A DNA stretch of 64,000 bases from Pseudomonadota bacterium (GCA_013285445.1 CP053448.1:3083530-3147529); one strand, 5' to 3'. Numbered from the stretch's first letter, positions 38,882-48,020 are shown. Numbers and translations are program-made. Notes: generated by a model from the letters alone, not told the origin.

Positions 38882-39271
38882 ATGCACAACCGTCTCGGCG
38901 TTTCCCTGTTCATCCTGCGTCTGACCGTTTTCATCGTCATGGCCATGTGGTCACTCGACAAGATCGTCAACCCCGGTCATTCAGCGGCCGTATTCGAGAA
39001 CTTCTACTTCATTTCCGGCATGGGCAGCAGCGTGCTGCTGATCATTGGCCTGGCCCAACTGGCCATTGAAATTGCTTTTCTGCTGGGCCTTTGGAAGTTC
39101 TGGACCTACGGGTTCGTGCTCGTCACGCACGCCATTTCGACGCTGTCGTCGTGGCAGCAGTATCTCGATCCGTTCAACCACATGCTGTTTCTGGCCGCCA
39201 TCCCAATGCTCGGCGCCTGCATCGCGCTGTTCCTGATGCGCGACGAGGACAAGCACTGGTCGCTGGGTTGA
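38882..39271 (+). CDS. Small integral membrane protein, DoxX-like
   Basis: A 129-residue protein with four predicted membrane helices: LFILRLTVFIVMAMWSL, MGSSVLLIIGLAQLAIEIAF, GFVLVTHAISTLSSW and MLFLAAIPMLGACIALFLM. The layout resembles DoxX/SURF4-like quinone-linked membrane proteins, but no diagnostic motif is present. It sits alone between the groESL terminator and the amidoligase operon, flanked on both sides by REP-like palindromes. ATG at 38882 is chosen because it precedes the first helix; 38846 is a possible longer start. Function unknown. Confidence 0.7.
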   Translation: MHNRLGVSLFILRLTVFIVMAMWSLDKIVNPGHSAAVFENFYFISGMGSSVLLIIGLAQLAIEIAFLLGLWKFWTYGFVLVTHAISTLSSWQQYLDPFNHMLFLAAIPMLGACIALFLMRDEDKHWSLG

Positions 39272-39298
39272 TGCCTCTCCGCCCGTCTCGCTCGATCG

Positions 39299-39336
39299 CG
39301 TAGGTCGTGCGTCGGGGATGCGGCGCCGACCTGCGG
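39299..39336. repeat. REP-like palindromic element
   Basis: CGTAGGTCGTGCGTCGGGG then ATGCGGCGCCGACCTGCGG. It matches the array unit at 30481 through CGTCGGGGATGCG and CCGACCTGCG, and opposes GTAGGTCG with CGACCTGC across the centre. It lies between the membrane-protein gene and the amidoligase gene. Confidence 0.65.
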
Positions 39337-39386
39337 CGCCTTCGTCCGCGCCCGTCCGTCACCCGTCGGGTATCCTGTAGGCATCC

Positions 39387-40388
39387 ATGGATGCCCGCGT
39401 CGATATCCCGCAGTTTGATCCCCCGCCGCGTCGTGACAACGCCAACGGCGAGACGCGCCGTGTCGGCCTTGAGCTGGAAATGGCCGGTATTCGGCCGGAA
39501 CACATTGCCAAGGCGGTCATCGCCGAGATTGGCGGCCGGGCACAAGCCGAAAGCGCGTTTCTGACCCGCGTGCACGACACCGCGCTCGGCGAATTCCGAA
39601 TCGAGCTGGATGCCGACGTGCTCAAGAACCGCGGCTACCAGAAACACCTGGCCGAACTCGGCATCGACATCGGTGAGGGCAAGGAACGCGAGCAGATCGA
39701 GCACCTGCTTTCGCGCCTGGCCGGGCTGGTCGTACCCATGGAGCTGGTCGCGCCACCGGTGCCGTGGACGCAGCTCGACGCCCTTGACCGTATTCGCCAG
39801 CGCCTCCATCAGGCGGGGGCACGCGGCACGCATTCCTCACCCCTGTATGCATTCGGCATGCAGATCAACATCGAGGCAGCCAGCCTGGAGGTCAGCTACC
39901 TGCTGGCTGTCCTGCGCGCCTTCCTGCTGCGCTACGAAACCCTGGTTGAGCATGAACAGGTCGATCTGGCACGTCGCATTTCACCCTACATTCAGCCCTT
40001 CCCGGAGGAGTTCATTGCCCACGTGCTGGAGCCTGACTACAGACCCGAGCTCACGGCACTGATCGACGACTACCTGCGCCTGACGCCCACCCGCAACCGC
40101 CCGCTGGACCTGCTGCCGCTGTTTGCCCATGTCGACGCGTCGCGGGTCATGAACGCGCCGGTTGAAACCGCCCTGATCAAGCCCAGACCGGCCTTTCACT
40201 ATCGCCTGCCCAACTGTCGCATCGACGAACCCGGCTGGTCGCTTGCAGCGGGCTGGAACGCCTGGGTGAGGGTCGAGGAACTGGCCGAAGACGATCGCTT
40301 GCGCGAACGCCGGCAACGCAAACGGCTGTCACAATCCAGCCGCTGGCGACAGGGGTTGTCAAGGCTCTGGCGCCGGCTGCGACGATGA
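39387..40388 (+). CDS. Amidoligase family protein (COOH-NH2 ligase, glutamine synthetase-like fold)
   Basis: A 333-residue protein of the putative amidoligase family (PF12224). The N-terminal ETRRVGLELEMAGI supplies acidic metal ligands like the glutamine-synthetase fold, EFRIELDADVLK a second acidic strand, and PTRNRPLDLLPLFAHVD the conserved C-terminal block. Such enzymes are predicted to form amide bonds between an amine and a carboxylate using ATP. The last 30 residues are strongly basic (RLRERRQRKRLS, WRRLRR), suggesting an anionic partner or membrane surface. It overlaps the amidotransferase gene by 4 bp (ATGA). Substrate unknown. Confidence 0.85.
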   Translation: MDARVDIPQFDPPPRRDNANGETRRVGLELEMAGIRPEHIAKAVIAEIGGRAQAESAFLTRVHDTALGEFRIELDADVLKNRGYQKHLAELGIDIGEGKEREQIEHLLSRLAGLVVPMELVAPPVPWTQLDALDRIRQRLHQAGARGTHSSPLYAFGMQINIEAASLEVSYLLAVLRAFLLRYETLVEHEQVDLARRISPYIQPFPEEFIAHVLEPDYRPELTALIDDYLRLTPTRNRPLDLLPLFAHVDASRVMNAPVETALIKPRPAFHYRLPNCRIDEPGWSLAAGWNAWVRVEELAEDDRLRERRQRKRLSQSSRWRQGLSRLWRRLRR

Positions 40389-41167
40389 GTGCCCACCCGA
40401 TCATCGGTATCACCGGCCCCGATCGCGGCGGGCTGGCGGCATGGTGGTTTACCGCCTGGGCGGTGAGGCGAGCCGGCGGCCGGCCACGGCGTATCCGGCC
40501 GCAGCGGCCGCGCTTCGATCTCGCGCTCGACGGCCTGGTTATCGGCGGCGGTGCCGACGTCAGCCCGCAGCTGTACGGCCAGCGGCCGCGTGAACCGCTG
40601 GGCCGCCCCGACGACCACGGCGCCCGCACCGCCCGACGCCTGCTCGGCCTGATTGTTCTGCCGGCACTGTTCATCGTTCGTCGGCTGTTGACCACCAAGC
40701 GCAGCGGCTTCAGTCCCGAGCGGGATCGTCTCGAAAAGGCACTGATTGTCCACGCCCTGAACGCCGGCCTGCCGCTTCTCGGGATCTGTCGCGGCATGCA
40801 GCTGATCAACATCACCGCAGGCGGCAGCCTGCACCAGAGTATCGAGGGCTTTTATCAGGAAACGCCGGCCCTGCGCACCGTTTTGCCGCGCAAGCGCGTC
40901 ATGCTTGTTCCAGGCAGCAGGCTGGCCACGATCATTGGGCGTGATGATGTCTGGGTCAATGCGCTGCATCGGCAGGCCATCGACCGCGTCGGCAACGGTC
41001 TGAGGGTCTGCGGCCGCGAGACCAATGGCATTGCCCAGGCGATCGAAGGCAATGGCGGGCACTGGATCATCGGTGTACAGTGGCACCCGGAGTATCTGCC
41101 CCAGCGTCGCAATCAGATGGCCTTGTTTCAAGCGCTGGTCCTGGCCGCCCGCAGCACGCCGCGATGA
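40385..41167 (+). CDS. Class I glutamine amidotransferase-like hydrolase (peptidase C26)
   Basis: A 260-residue protein of the gamma-glutamyl hydrolase/PuuD group. The nucleophile elbow is LLGICRGMQLINI with Cys135; the His-Glu pair is in GVQWHPEYLP near the C-terminus; DGLVIGGGADVSP precedes. PuuD-type enzymes cleave gamma-glutamyl amides. Paired with an amidoligase it could remove a gamma-glutamyl group from, or edit, that enzyme's product. A hydrophobic stretch (RLLGLIVLPALFIVRRLL, about 83-100) is unusual for the family and may bind membrane. Overlaps glnE by 4 bp. Confidence 0.88.
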   Translation: MSAHPIIGITGPDRGGLAAWWFTAWAVRRAGGRPRRIRPQRPRFDLALDGLVIGGGADVSPQLYGQRPREPLGRPDDHGARTARRLLGLIVLPALFIVRRLLTTKRSGFSPERDRLEKALIVHALNAGLPLLGICRGMQLINITAGGSLHQSIEGFYQETPALRTVLPRKRVMLVPGSRLATIIGRDDVWVNALHRQAIDRVGNGLRVCGRETNGIAQAIEGNGGHWIIGVQWHPEYLPQRRNQMALFQALVLAARSTPR

Positions 41168-43719
41168 AACGCCCGATTGACATTGCAGCGCCCGACGAAC
41201 TGGCCAGGCGTTGTCGCTACGTCGCCGACGCCTGGCGCCGCTTTGGCGATGCACCGCATCCAGGCCAGGCGCTCGACCAACCCGACCCGGCGGCGGTGAA
41301 CGCCAATCCCGAGGCCGCACTGCGCCGCTACCGTCAGCTGCAGTCAGTCCATATCCTGTGGCGTGATCTGACCGGTCAGGCGGATATCAGCCAGACCGGC
41401 CAGGCGCTGTCCGCGCTGGCGCGCGACTGTCTGGAGATCGCCATGACAGTCGCCGAGGCGCGCGTCGCCCGACGCCATGGCCGGATCGAGCACGACGATG
41501 GTCAACCGGTGCGGGTGGCGGTCATGGGACTGGGCAAACTGGGCGGCGAAGAACTCAACTTCAACTCCGATATCGATCTGGTGTTCGCGCGCGCCGGTGA
41601 CGGCCGCAGCAGCGGTCCAAAGCGCGTTGACGCGGCCGAATGGACGCGACGGGTGGTGCGCGAACTGATCGCCCTGATCGACGCGGTCACGCCCGAAGGC
41701 CGGGTCTGGATCGTCGATACCCGCTTGCGGCCTTTCGGCGATGCCGGCAGGCTCGTGTGGTCGATGCCGGCCATGGAGCAGTACTTCCTGAGTGAAGGCC
41801 GCACCTGGGAACGCTATGCCTGGCTCAAGGCTGCACCGGTCGCCGGCGACCGGGTGGCCGGTCAGCGTCTGATCGACACACTCACACCGTTCATCTACCG
41901 CCGTTACCTCGACTACGGCATCTTTGACAGTCTGCGTGAGCTGCACCAGCGCATCGATGACGCGAGTCGGACACGCGCTGCCGGCGACGACATCAAGCGC
42001 GGGCGCGGTGGCATCCGCGAGCTCGAATTCCTGGTTCAGAGCCTGCAGATCCTGCGCGGAGGACGCGAGCCACAGCTGCGCCAGCGAGGCTTTCTGCCGG
42101 CGCTTCAGGCCTGTGGCAGGCTCGGACTGATTGACCGGCAGCGCGCTGATGAACTGACTGAAACCTACGCCTGGCTGCGTATCCTCGAAAACCGTCTGCA
42201 GGCAATGACCGGACGCCAGGGCCACGGCATCCCTGCCGACGAGCGCCAGCGCGCCAACCTGGCCTGGTTGATGGGGTATACCGACTTCACTGCCCTGAGC
42301 GCCGGGCTCAGGCATCATCGCGAGCGGGTGCGCAAGCAGTTCAGCGATCAGTTTCGTCACCCGCCCCGCAAAGACGGAGACGCGCACTGGTGGCCACCGG
42401 ATGATTCGACACCCGAGCGCTTCAAACGCTCCGGTTTCGAGCAACCCGACGCGGCCGCCGGGCAACTGCGTGCTTTGCACGAAAACCTGGTGCGGCGCGC
42501 ACTCAGCGCCGAGGGAAGACGACGGCTGGAACGTCTCATGCCGCGCCTGATCGCCAAAACCGCATCTCAGGATTCTCCCGATGCCGGATTTGCCGATCTG
42601 CTTCGCCTGGTCGAGCAGATCAGCCGCCGATCGGCCTACCTGGCCCTGCTCCACGAACGGCCGGAAACGCTTTCCCGCCTGGTGCGCGTATTTCAGCTCA
42701 GCCAGCGAATCGCCGAGTGGATTATTGCCTCGCCGCAGCTGCTCGACGACCTGCTCGATCCCGTTCACGGTCTGGACCTGCCCGAGCCGCCGACACCAGA
42801 CCGCGACGATCGCGAAGGCAGCCTGTGGGCGCTCGGGCGCTGGCGACAGGCCGGCTTTCTGCGCACCGCGCTCGCCGAACTCGATGAACGCCTTACAGCC
42901 GAACAGGCCGCCGAACAGCTCAGCTTCCTGGCCGATACGATCGTCGATCGGGTTCTGACCCTGGTCACGCCGACAGGCAATGAACTGGCCGTCGTCGGCT
43001 ACGGTAACCTTGGTGCCCGGCGTTTGCACTACGAGTCCGATCTTGACCTGGTGTTCGTGCATCGGGCAGGCGAAGCGCCGCTTCGCGCCGTGCAGCGCCT
43101 GATCAATGCCCTGCAGATGCCGCTGCCCGGCGGTCGACTGTTCGAGATCGACACGCGGCTGCGACCCAACGGGCGCGCCGGTCTGCTGGTTACACACATC
43201 GACAGTTTTCGCGACTACCAGCGCGACCAGGCCTGGACCTGGGAACACCAGGCCCTCATCCGGGCGCGCTGGGTCGCCGGCGAGCACGGCCTCGCCGCCG
43301 ATGTCGAACGGGTGCGTCGCGAGGTCTTGTGCCGACGGCGCGATGCCGACGCAACCGCTGCCGATCTTGCCGAGATGCGACGCCGTCAGCTTGACCAACG
43401 CCGCGAAAGTCAGCTGCGTCGCCTGCTGATCGATATTCAGTTCATGACCGAACTCGGTATTCACGTCAGCGCCGACAGGCATCCCGCCCTCATCGATCAC
43501 CGCGATCCGGCCGGTCAGCTCGCCGCGCTTGCAACAGCGGGCTGGATCGAGCAGCAGCGCGCGCACCAGCTCATCGGCCACTGGCGTGAGCTGCACGCGG
43601 CCCGACACCGGCAATGGCTGCAGCGCGAACCGGAGCTTACCGACCCGGCGCCCATCGAGGAAACCGTGCGCTCGACCTGGGCAGGTCTGTTTGCTGTCGA
43701 CGGCAGCCGAAGTTCATGA
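41164..43719 (+). CDS. glnE: Bifunctional glutamine synthetase adenylyltransferase/adenylyl-removing enzyme
   Basis: An 851-residue GlnE; E. coli's is 946, the difference lying mostly at the N-terminus. Two nucleotidyltransferase domains are visible. The adenylyl-removing site is VMGLGKLGGEELNFNSDIDL; the adenylyltransferase site is VVGYGNLGARRLHYESDLDL. Each contributes an Asp-x-Asp metal pair. It adenylylates or deadenylylates glutamine synthetase under PII control (glnB at 16564). ATG at 41164 overlaps the amidotransferase stop. Its own stop overlaps the nfi start, giving a tightly packed four-gene chain. Confidence 0.94.
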   Translation: MKRPIDIAAPDELARRCRYVADAWRRFGDAPHPGQALDQPDPAAVNANPEAALRRYRQLQSVHILWRDLTGQADISQTGQALSALARDCLEIAMTVAEARVARRHGRIEHDDGQPVRVAVMGLGKLGGEELNFNSDIDLVFARAGDGRSSGPKRVDAAEWTRRVVRELIALIDAVTPEGRVWIVDTRLRPFGDAGRLVWSMPAMEQYFLSEGRTWERYAWLKAAPVAGDRVAGQRLIDTLTPFIYRRYLDYGIFDSLRELHQRIDDASRTRAAGDDIKRGRGGIRELEFLVQSLQILRGGREPQLRQRGFLPALQACGRLGLIDRQRADELTETYAWLRILENRLQAMTGRQGHGIPADERQRANLAWLMGYTDFTALSAGLRHHRERVRKQFSDQFRHPPRKDGDAHWWPPDDSTPERFKRSGFEQPDAAAGQLRALHENLVRRALSAEGRRRLERLMPRLIAKTASQDSPDAGFADLLRLVEQISRRSAYLALLHERPETLSRLVRVFQLSQRIAEWIIASPQLLDDLLDPVHGLDLPEPPTPDRDDREGSLWALGRWRQAGFLRTALAELDERLTAEQAAEQLSFLADTIVDRVLTLVTPTGNELAVVGYGNLGARRLHYESDLDLVFVHRAGEAPLRAVQRLINALQMPLPGGRLFEIDTRLRPNGRAGLLVTHIDSFRDYQRDQAWTWEHQALIRARWVAGEHGLAADVERVRREVLCRRRDADATAADLAEMRRRQLDQRRESQLRRLLIDIQFMTELGIHVSADRHPALIDHRDPAGQLAALATAGWIEQQRAHQLIGHWRELHAARHRQWLQREPELTDPAPIEETVRSTWAGLFAVDGSRSS

Positions 43720-44381
43720 CTGCCCGCCTCGACGTGGCACAGCTGCAGGCGCAACAGCGCCGGCTGGCCCAACAGGTCGTGCGTCACGATGACTTCCCGG
43801 ATCCCCCGCGCCTGGTTGCCGCGGTCGACTCGGCCTTCCCAGACGCGGGCCGGACCACGCGCGCGGCAGCGGTGCTGTTTCGCTATCCGCAAATGGACCT
43901 GGTCGAATCGAGGATTGCCGAGCAGGCAACGAGCCTGCCCTACATCCCGGGCCTGCTGTCGTTTCGCGAACTGCCCGCGGTGCTGGCAGCACTCAGGCAG
44001 CTATCGAGACCTCCTGACATCGTGCTGTGCGACGGGCAGGGCATTGCCCACCCGCGGCGCTTCGGTATCGCCTGTCATCTCGGAGTGACGACCGGTCTTC
44101 CGACCATCGGTGTCGGCAAGAGCCGCTTGTGCGGGACGCATCGGCAGCCCGGCGCGGGCAAGGGTAAACGCACCGCTCTTTACGACGGCGAGGAGATCAT
44201 CGGTGTGGTCCTGCGCAGCCGCGAGCGGGTCCGGCCGCTGTTTGTATCTATAGGACACCGCGTCGGGCTCGACAGCGCGGTGGCGCTGACGCTGGCCTGC
44301 ACAACGCGCTATCGTCTGCCCGAACCCATCCGGGCAGCAGATCGGCTTGCCGGTCAGTCGGTTTCCAGGTGCTCGCGGTAG
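43716..44381 (+). CDS. nfi: Endonuclease V
   Basis: A 221-residue Nfi (deoxyinosine 3' endonuclease), the usual family length. Catalytic acidic residues lie in [10 protein letters not shown] (first Asp) and [20 protein letters not shown] (second Asp). The signature [13 protein letters not shown] contains the strand-separating PYIP wedge and a Glu. It nicks DNA one base 3' of deaminated adenine. Start by ATGA overlap with glnE. The 3' end overlaps the convergent gcvH by 28 bp. Confidence 0.94.
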   Translation: MTARLDVAQLQAQQRRLAQQVVRHDDFPDPPRLVAAVDSAFPDAGRTTRAAAVLFRYPQMDLVESRIAEQATSLPYIPGLLSFRELPAVLAALRQLSRPPDIVLCDGQGIAHPRRFGIACHLGVTTGLPTIGVGKSRLCGTHRQPGAGKGKRTALYDGEEIIGVVLRSRERVRPLFVSIGHRVGLDSAVALTLACTTRYRLPEPIRAADRLAGQSVSRCSR

Positions 44382-44743
44382 TCGTCCGCGTCCATCAACT
44401 CGTCGAGTTCCTCGCCATCGGACAAGCGAACTGAAAACAGCCAGCCATCGCCGTAGGGATCGTTATTGACAATCTCCGGTGCGTCGACCAGCGCCTCGTT
44501 GACGTCAGCCACCTCGCCGGAAACCGGGCAGTAGATATCGGAAGCGGCCTTGACCGACTCCACCACGGCACAGGCATCACCACGACCGAAGATGGTTCCT
44601 GCCTCGGGCAACTCGACAAACACCAGGTCACCCAGCTGCTCCTGGGCATGATCGCTGATGCCGACCTTGACGATGCCTTCTTCTTCCTGACTGACCCACT
44701 CGTGGCTTTCCGCATAGCGCAGATCGGAAGGAATCTCGCTCAT
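44354..44743 (-). CDS. gcvH: Glycine cleavage system H protein
   Basis: A 129-residue lipoyl carrier protein shuttling the methylamine group between P and T proteins. The lipoylated Lys65 sits in [19 protein letters not shown]. The ATG at 44743 follows AGGGAG. gcvT and gcvP are not adjacent, so it is a stand-alone gene here. It overlaps nfi tail to tail. Confidence 0.95.
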   Translation of the reverse strand: MSEIPSDLRYAESHEWVSQEEEGIVKVGISDHAQEQLGDLVFVELPEAGTIFGRGDACAVVESVKAASDIYCPVSGEVADVNEALVDAPEIVNNDPYGDGWLFSVRLSDGEELDELMDADDYREHLETD

Positions 44744-44809
44744 GACCACTCCCTTTGAATTTTGCCCGATTCTACCAACAAACCCCGGCCGGCGCGTAGC
44801 CGAAAATGA

Positions 44810-45253
44810 TCAGTGACCGGGGCGCATGCGAGCCCGCCGGCGCTGACGCAGATTCAGCCAGTGGGCGGCCATCAGGCACAGTCCGCCGAGCGAAGTCAGC
44901 GCGGAGGCGGTCAGCGGTCCGAGCACCCTGGCCTCCAGAAAGGCGGCCAGAAACAACAGGCCCAGGCCAACCGCGCCGGGCAGCAGCAAACCCGCACTGC
45001 GATGAGCCCGATAGCCGAGCGCAAAGGCGGCCACGCTGAGCGGAAGAATCACCGCCAGCAGCACACGGTGAAAGGCATCGCTGCCGAACACGCCGAGTGA
45101 AAGCACCGGTGCGATCAGCAAGGTCAGACTCAGGAGCAGACACTGCACGAGGCACGCCGCCGAAACGCAGATCGCCGCTCGATCCAGCACCGAGCCGGTC
45201 ATCGTCTTCGCGGGCGCTTTGATTACGGCGGACATACAGGCGGTACCCGTCAT
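44810..45253 (-). CDS. MerC domain-containing membrane protein
   Basis: A 147-residue protein with four hydrophobic helices and the MerC-type Cys motif at the start of the first (ICVSAACLVQCLLLSLTLL), followed by ALGYRAHRS and GLLFLAAFLEA. MerC imports mercuric ions in mer operons, but no other mer gene is near. An AT-rich palindrome upstream (45268-45283) resembles a Zur box, and MerC-domain genes are known near zinc-uptake genes, so a zinc-related role is plausible. ATG at 45253 is used; 45235 is possible. Confidence 0.78.
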   Translation of the reverse strand: MTGTACMSAVIKAPAKTMTGSVLDRAAICVSAACLVQCLLLSLTLLIAPVLSLGVFGSDAFHRVLLAVILPLSVAAFALGYRAHRSAGLLLPGAVGLGLLFLAAFLEARVLGPLTASALTSLGGLCLMAAHWLNLRQRRRARMRPGH

Positions 45254-45267
45254 TCTCGGTCAGATCG

Positions 45268-45283
45268 ATATGATATAACATAT
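45268..45283. promoter_or_regulatory. Putative Zur-like operator
   Basis: ATATG-ATATAA-CATAT is an inverted repeat in a GC-rich background. Its right half, TATAACAT, matches the gammaproteobacterial Zur box half-site. It ends 15 bp before the merC-like start and probably overlaps that promoter. The left half-site is a poorer match. Confidence 0.4.
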
Positions 45284-45343
45284 TTGCGGTCGACCACAAA
45301 CCGGCACGGCGTAAAATGGGTGCATTTCCGGACCTGTTTGCCG

Positions 45344-47206
45344 ATGCACCTTCAACTGCCGCCTGTGCAGACCGCTCGCGTGGACTGGCAGGGCACAACA
45401 CCATGGGCCGTCGACTACGCCGACAGCTACTTCATGCCCGAACAGGGCCCGGCCGAAAGCCAGGCAGTCTTCATCGAGGCCAGCGACCTGCCGCGCCGCT
45501 TCGCCGCACTGCCCCCCGGTGGCCTGTTCGTGATCGGCGAGACGGGTTTCGGGACCGGCCTCAATGCCCTCCTGGCCGCAGACTGCTTCGCACACCGCGC
45601 GCCCCCTTTGACTCATCTGCACTACTACTCCGCCGAGCTTCATCCCCTGTCCAAAGCCGACCTGGCCCGTGCCGTCTCGCACTGGCCTGAACTGGCCGGC
45701 ACAGCGCAGCGCCTGCTTGCGGTCTGGCCGCCGCCGGCGCCTGGTTTCCATCGCCTGAGACTGACCGAGCGCATCGAACTGACGCTGATGTTCGGTGATG
45801 CCAGAGCCCTCTGGCCGGTCGGCCCCGACCGGGTAGACGCCTGGTTTCTGGACGGCTTCGCCCCGGCACGCAATCCCGGGCTATGGGACCAGCAACTGCT
45901 CACAGCGCTTGCGACGCGTTCGCGTCCCGGCACAACGGTTGCCACCTACACGGCCGCGGGCAGCGTCAGGCGCGGCCTGGCCGAGGCCGGCTTCGAGGTC
46001 TCGCGCCGGCCCGGCTTCAGCGGCAAACGCCACCGGCTGACCGCGCATCAGCCCGGCACCTGGACGCCGCAACGAACGCGCCGCGGTCAGGCGCTCATTG
46101 TCGGCGCCGGTCTGGCCGGCTGTACCACCGCGCGGGCGCTGGCCGAGCGCGGCTGGCAGTCGACCGTCATCGATCCATGCCTGACCGGGCAGGCCCCAAC
46201 CAGCCCGCTCATGGGCGTGCTCTATACCACCGCCAGCCATCACCTCAATGCCCAGAACCGTTTCTACCTGACCGGCCTGCTTCACGCCCGCCGCCGCCTC
46301 GATCATCTCGGCTTTCCGCGCCACGCGCGAGACGGCCGCCTCGAGGGCGTCATCCAGCACCTCGTCGACGCGCGTATCGCGACCAAGACCCGCCGCGCCA
46401 TGGCCACCGGCGCCTGGCCCGCCGAGCTGCTTTCCGCCGTCGACGACGAGCGCGTCGTCTTCCACGGCGCCGGCTGCCTCGACCCGGTCGCCTGGTGCCG
46501 GCACCTGCTCGATCACACGGCGATCGACACCCGCGCCGGCCGTGTTGCGCGCATCGAAGACGGGCCGGGCATCCAGCTGGCCGACGGCTCGGCGCTGACG
46601 GCTGACGCGGTCATCCTGTGCACCGCCGGCGCCACCCGGGACCTGCCCGGCCTGGACTGGCTGGGGCTGCGTATCGTGCGCGGGCAGGTCACGTTCTGCC
46701 GGGCAACGGACGAAAGCGCGCGCTGGACGAGACCACAGTGTCACAGTGGCTACCTCACGCCGGCCTTCGACGGCGTCCACTGCATCGGCGCGACCTTTGA
46801 CCGGCAGCGCAGCGAGCCGGTGATCGATCCCGGTGACGACCAACTCAACCTGGCCGAACTCAGGAAAAACCTTCCGCCCGCCTGGCAGATCCTGGGCGGG
46901 GACGACGTCCAGATCGTCGGCCAGATGGCCGGCCTGCGCTGCCAGTCACCCGACGCCTTGCCGATGGTCGGTCCGCTGCCCGATCCCGTTCACAATCCCC
47001 ACCGCATACGAACCGGCATCCACCTCAACATTGCCCACGGCTCGCGCGGGCTGGCCCACACCCCGCTGTGCGCCGAGATGCTCGCCGATCAACTGGCCGG
47101 TCATCCCGCCCCCGTCGACCGCGACATCATCGATGCGCTCGCCCCCGAACGCTTTATCGAACGCTGGCGCCGGCGCGATCCCGACTGGGTTCCCGGCAAG
47201 CACTGA
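45344..47206 (+). CDS. mnmC: Bifunctional tRNA mnm5s2U34 biosynthesis enzyme MnmC
   Basis: A 620-residue fusion of two domains acting on wobble uridine-34. The N-terminal methyltransferase (about 1-235) has the SAM loop IGETGFGTGLNALLA and DAWFLDGFAPARNPGLW. The C-terminal FAD-dependent oxidoreductase starts with ALIVGAGLAGCTTARALAER. It converts cmnm5s2U to mnm5s2U. ATG at 45344 is chosen to match the family N-terminus (QTARVDWQGTTPWAVDYADS); 45284 would add about 20 non-conserved residues. Ends tail to tail with blc. Confidence 0.94.
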   Translation: MHLQLPPVQTARVDWQGTTPWAVDYADSYFMPEQGPAESQAVFIEASDLPRRFAALPPGGLFVIGETGFGTGLNALLAADCFAHRAPPLTHLHYYSAELHPLSKADLARAVSHWPELAGTAQRLLAVWPPPAPGFHRLRLTERIELTLMFGDARALWPVGPDRVDAWFLDGFAPARNPGLWDQQLLTALATRSRPGTTVATYTAAGSVRRGLAEAGFEVSRRPGFSGKRHRLTAHQPGTWTPQRTRRGQALIVGAGLAGCTTARALAERGWQSTVIDPCLTGQAPTSPLMGVLYTTASHHLNAQNRFYLTGLLHARRRLDHLGFPRHARDGRLEGVIQHLVDARIATKTRRAMATGAWPAELLSAVDDERVVFHGAGCLDPVAWCRHLLDHTAIDTRAGRVARIEDGPGIQLADGSALTADAVILCTAGATRDLPGLDWLGLRIVRGQVTFCRATDESARWTRPQCHSGYLTPAFDGVHCIGATFDRQRSEPVIDPGDDQLNLAELRKNLPPAWQILGGDDVQIVGQMAGLRCQSPDALPMVGPLPDPVHNPHRIRTGIHLNIAHGSRGLAHTPLCAEMLADQLAGHPAPVDRDIIDALAPERFIERWRRRDPDWVPGKH

Positions 47207-47220
47207 ATCCGGGGCGGGGC

Positions 47221-47772
47221 CTACTGAAAACCAGGCTGCCCGACCTGCTCCGGGCGCTGCGGCACCTTTTCAAGCAATGTCGCATCGAATCCCCTGGCTT
47301 CAAGCAGCTCGAGCAGTGCGCCGTAGCGCTCGTCGGACAGCTCGGGCTCGCGCGCCATGATCCAGGCGTATTCGCGCGAAGGGTGGCCAACCACCGCCCA
47401 GCGGTAGTCCTCGTCGAGCCCGATGATGTAATAGCCGAAACGGATCGGCCAGTAGAACTGCACCTTCCACTGCGCATTGGTCTCCTCGTCCACGACCCAG
47501 GCGATACCTTCCATCTCCTCCTCGGGCGCCTCGAAACTGCCTTCGCGATAAAGATAGATATCATCCATGCGACCGTCATCTCGCATGCGGTAGATCGCGC
47601 GCCCGGCAACGTTTCCGCGCTCGCCAAAATAAGGGATATTGGCGATCACGTACCACTGCCCCATGTAGCGCTCGAGGTCGACCGAGTCGACCGTCTCCAG
47701 CGGCGGCCCGCCGCGCATCATGGCGCAGCCCGACAGCACCAGCAGCGCGAGTATGCTGATGAATTGTTTCAT
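47221..47772 (-). CDS. blc: Bacterial lipocalin (Blc), lipoprotein
   Basis: A 183-residue lipocalin with lipobox SILALLVLSGC. The first lipocalin signature is LERYMGQWYVIANIPYFGER, the second is YYIIGLDEDYRWAVVGHPSR, and the third ARG-containing strand is YAWIMAREPELSDE. It should sit on the inner face of the outer membrane and bind lysophospholipids or fatty acids. ATG at 47772 is chosen for the signal peptide. Convergent with mnmC, with 14 bp between stops. Confidence 0.93.
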   Translation of the reverse strand: MKQFISILALLVLSGCAMMRGGPPLETVDSVDLERYMGQWYVIANIPYFGERGNVAGRAIYRMRDDGRMDDIYLYREGSFEAPEEEMEGIAWVVDEETNAQWKVQFYWPIRFGYYIIGLDEDYRWAVVGHPSREYAWIMAREPELSDERYGALLELLEARGFDATLLEKVPQRPEQVGQPGFQ

Positions 47773-48020
47773 TTCCTTGCTCCGTTTCGCCATGACCGCG
47801 AAACGTAGCGCCTGGACCGTGAAGGAAGATGCAGGAGGTGCGGGAAAGGAAAGCGGTCAAGGCCCTGACCGAGCGAGAATGGCTACTCCGCAGCGACTGG
47901 CTGAAAAAGCCTCCTGCGATGGCGCTCGAAAGAGCTTCATGGTCCCGGAAACTCTGGACATTGGCTGGACAACAGCCCCCCTCAAGCAAGTTACCCAATC
48001 GTTACCCAGCGCGGGTGCAT

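Noticed and set aside
41344..43614. 756-codon minus-strand frame opposite glnE
   Set aside because: No domain seen; glnE motifs are intact on the plus strand.
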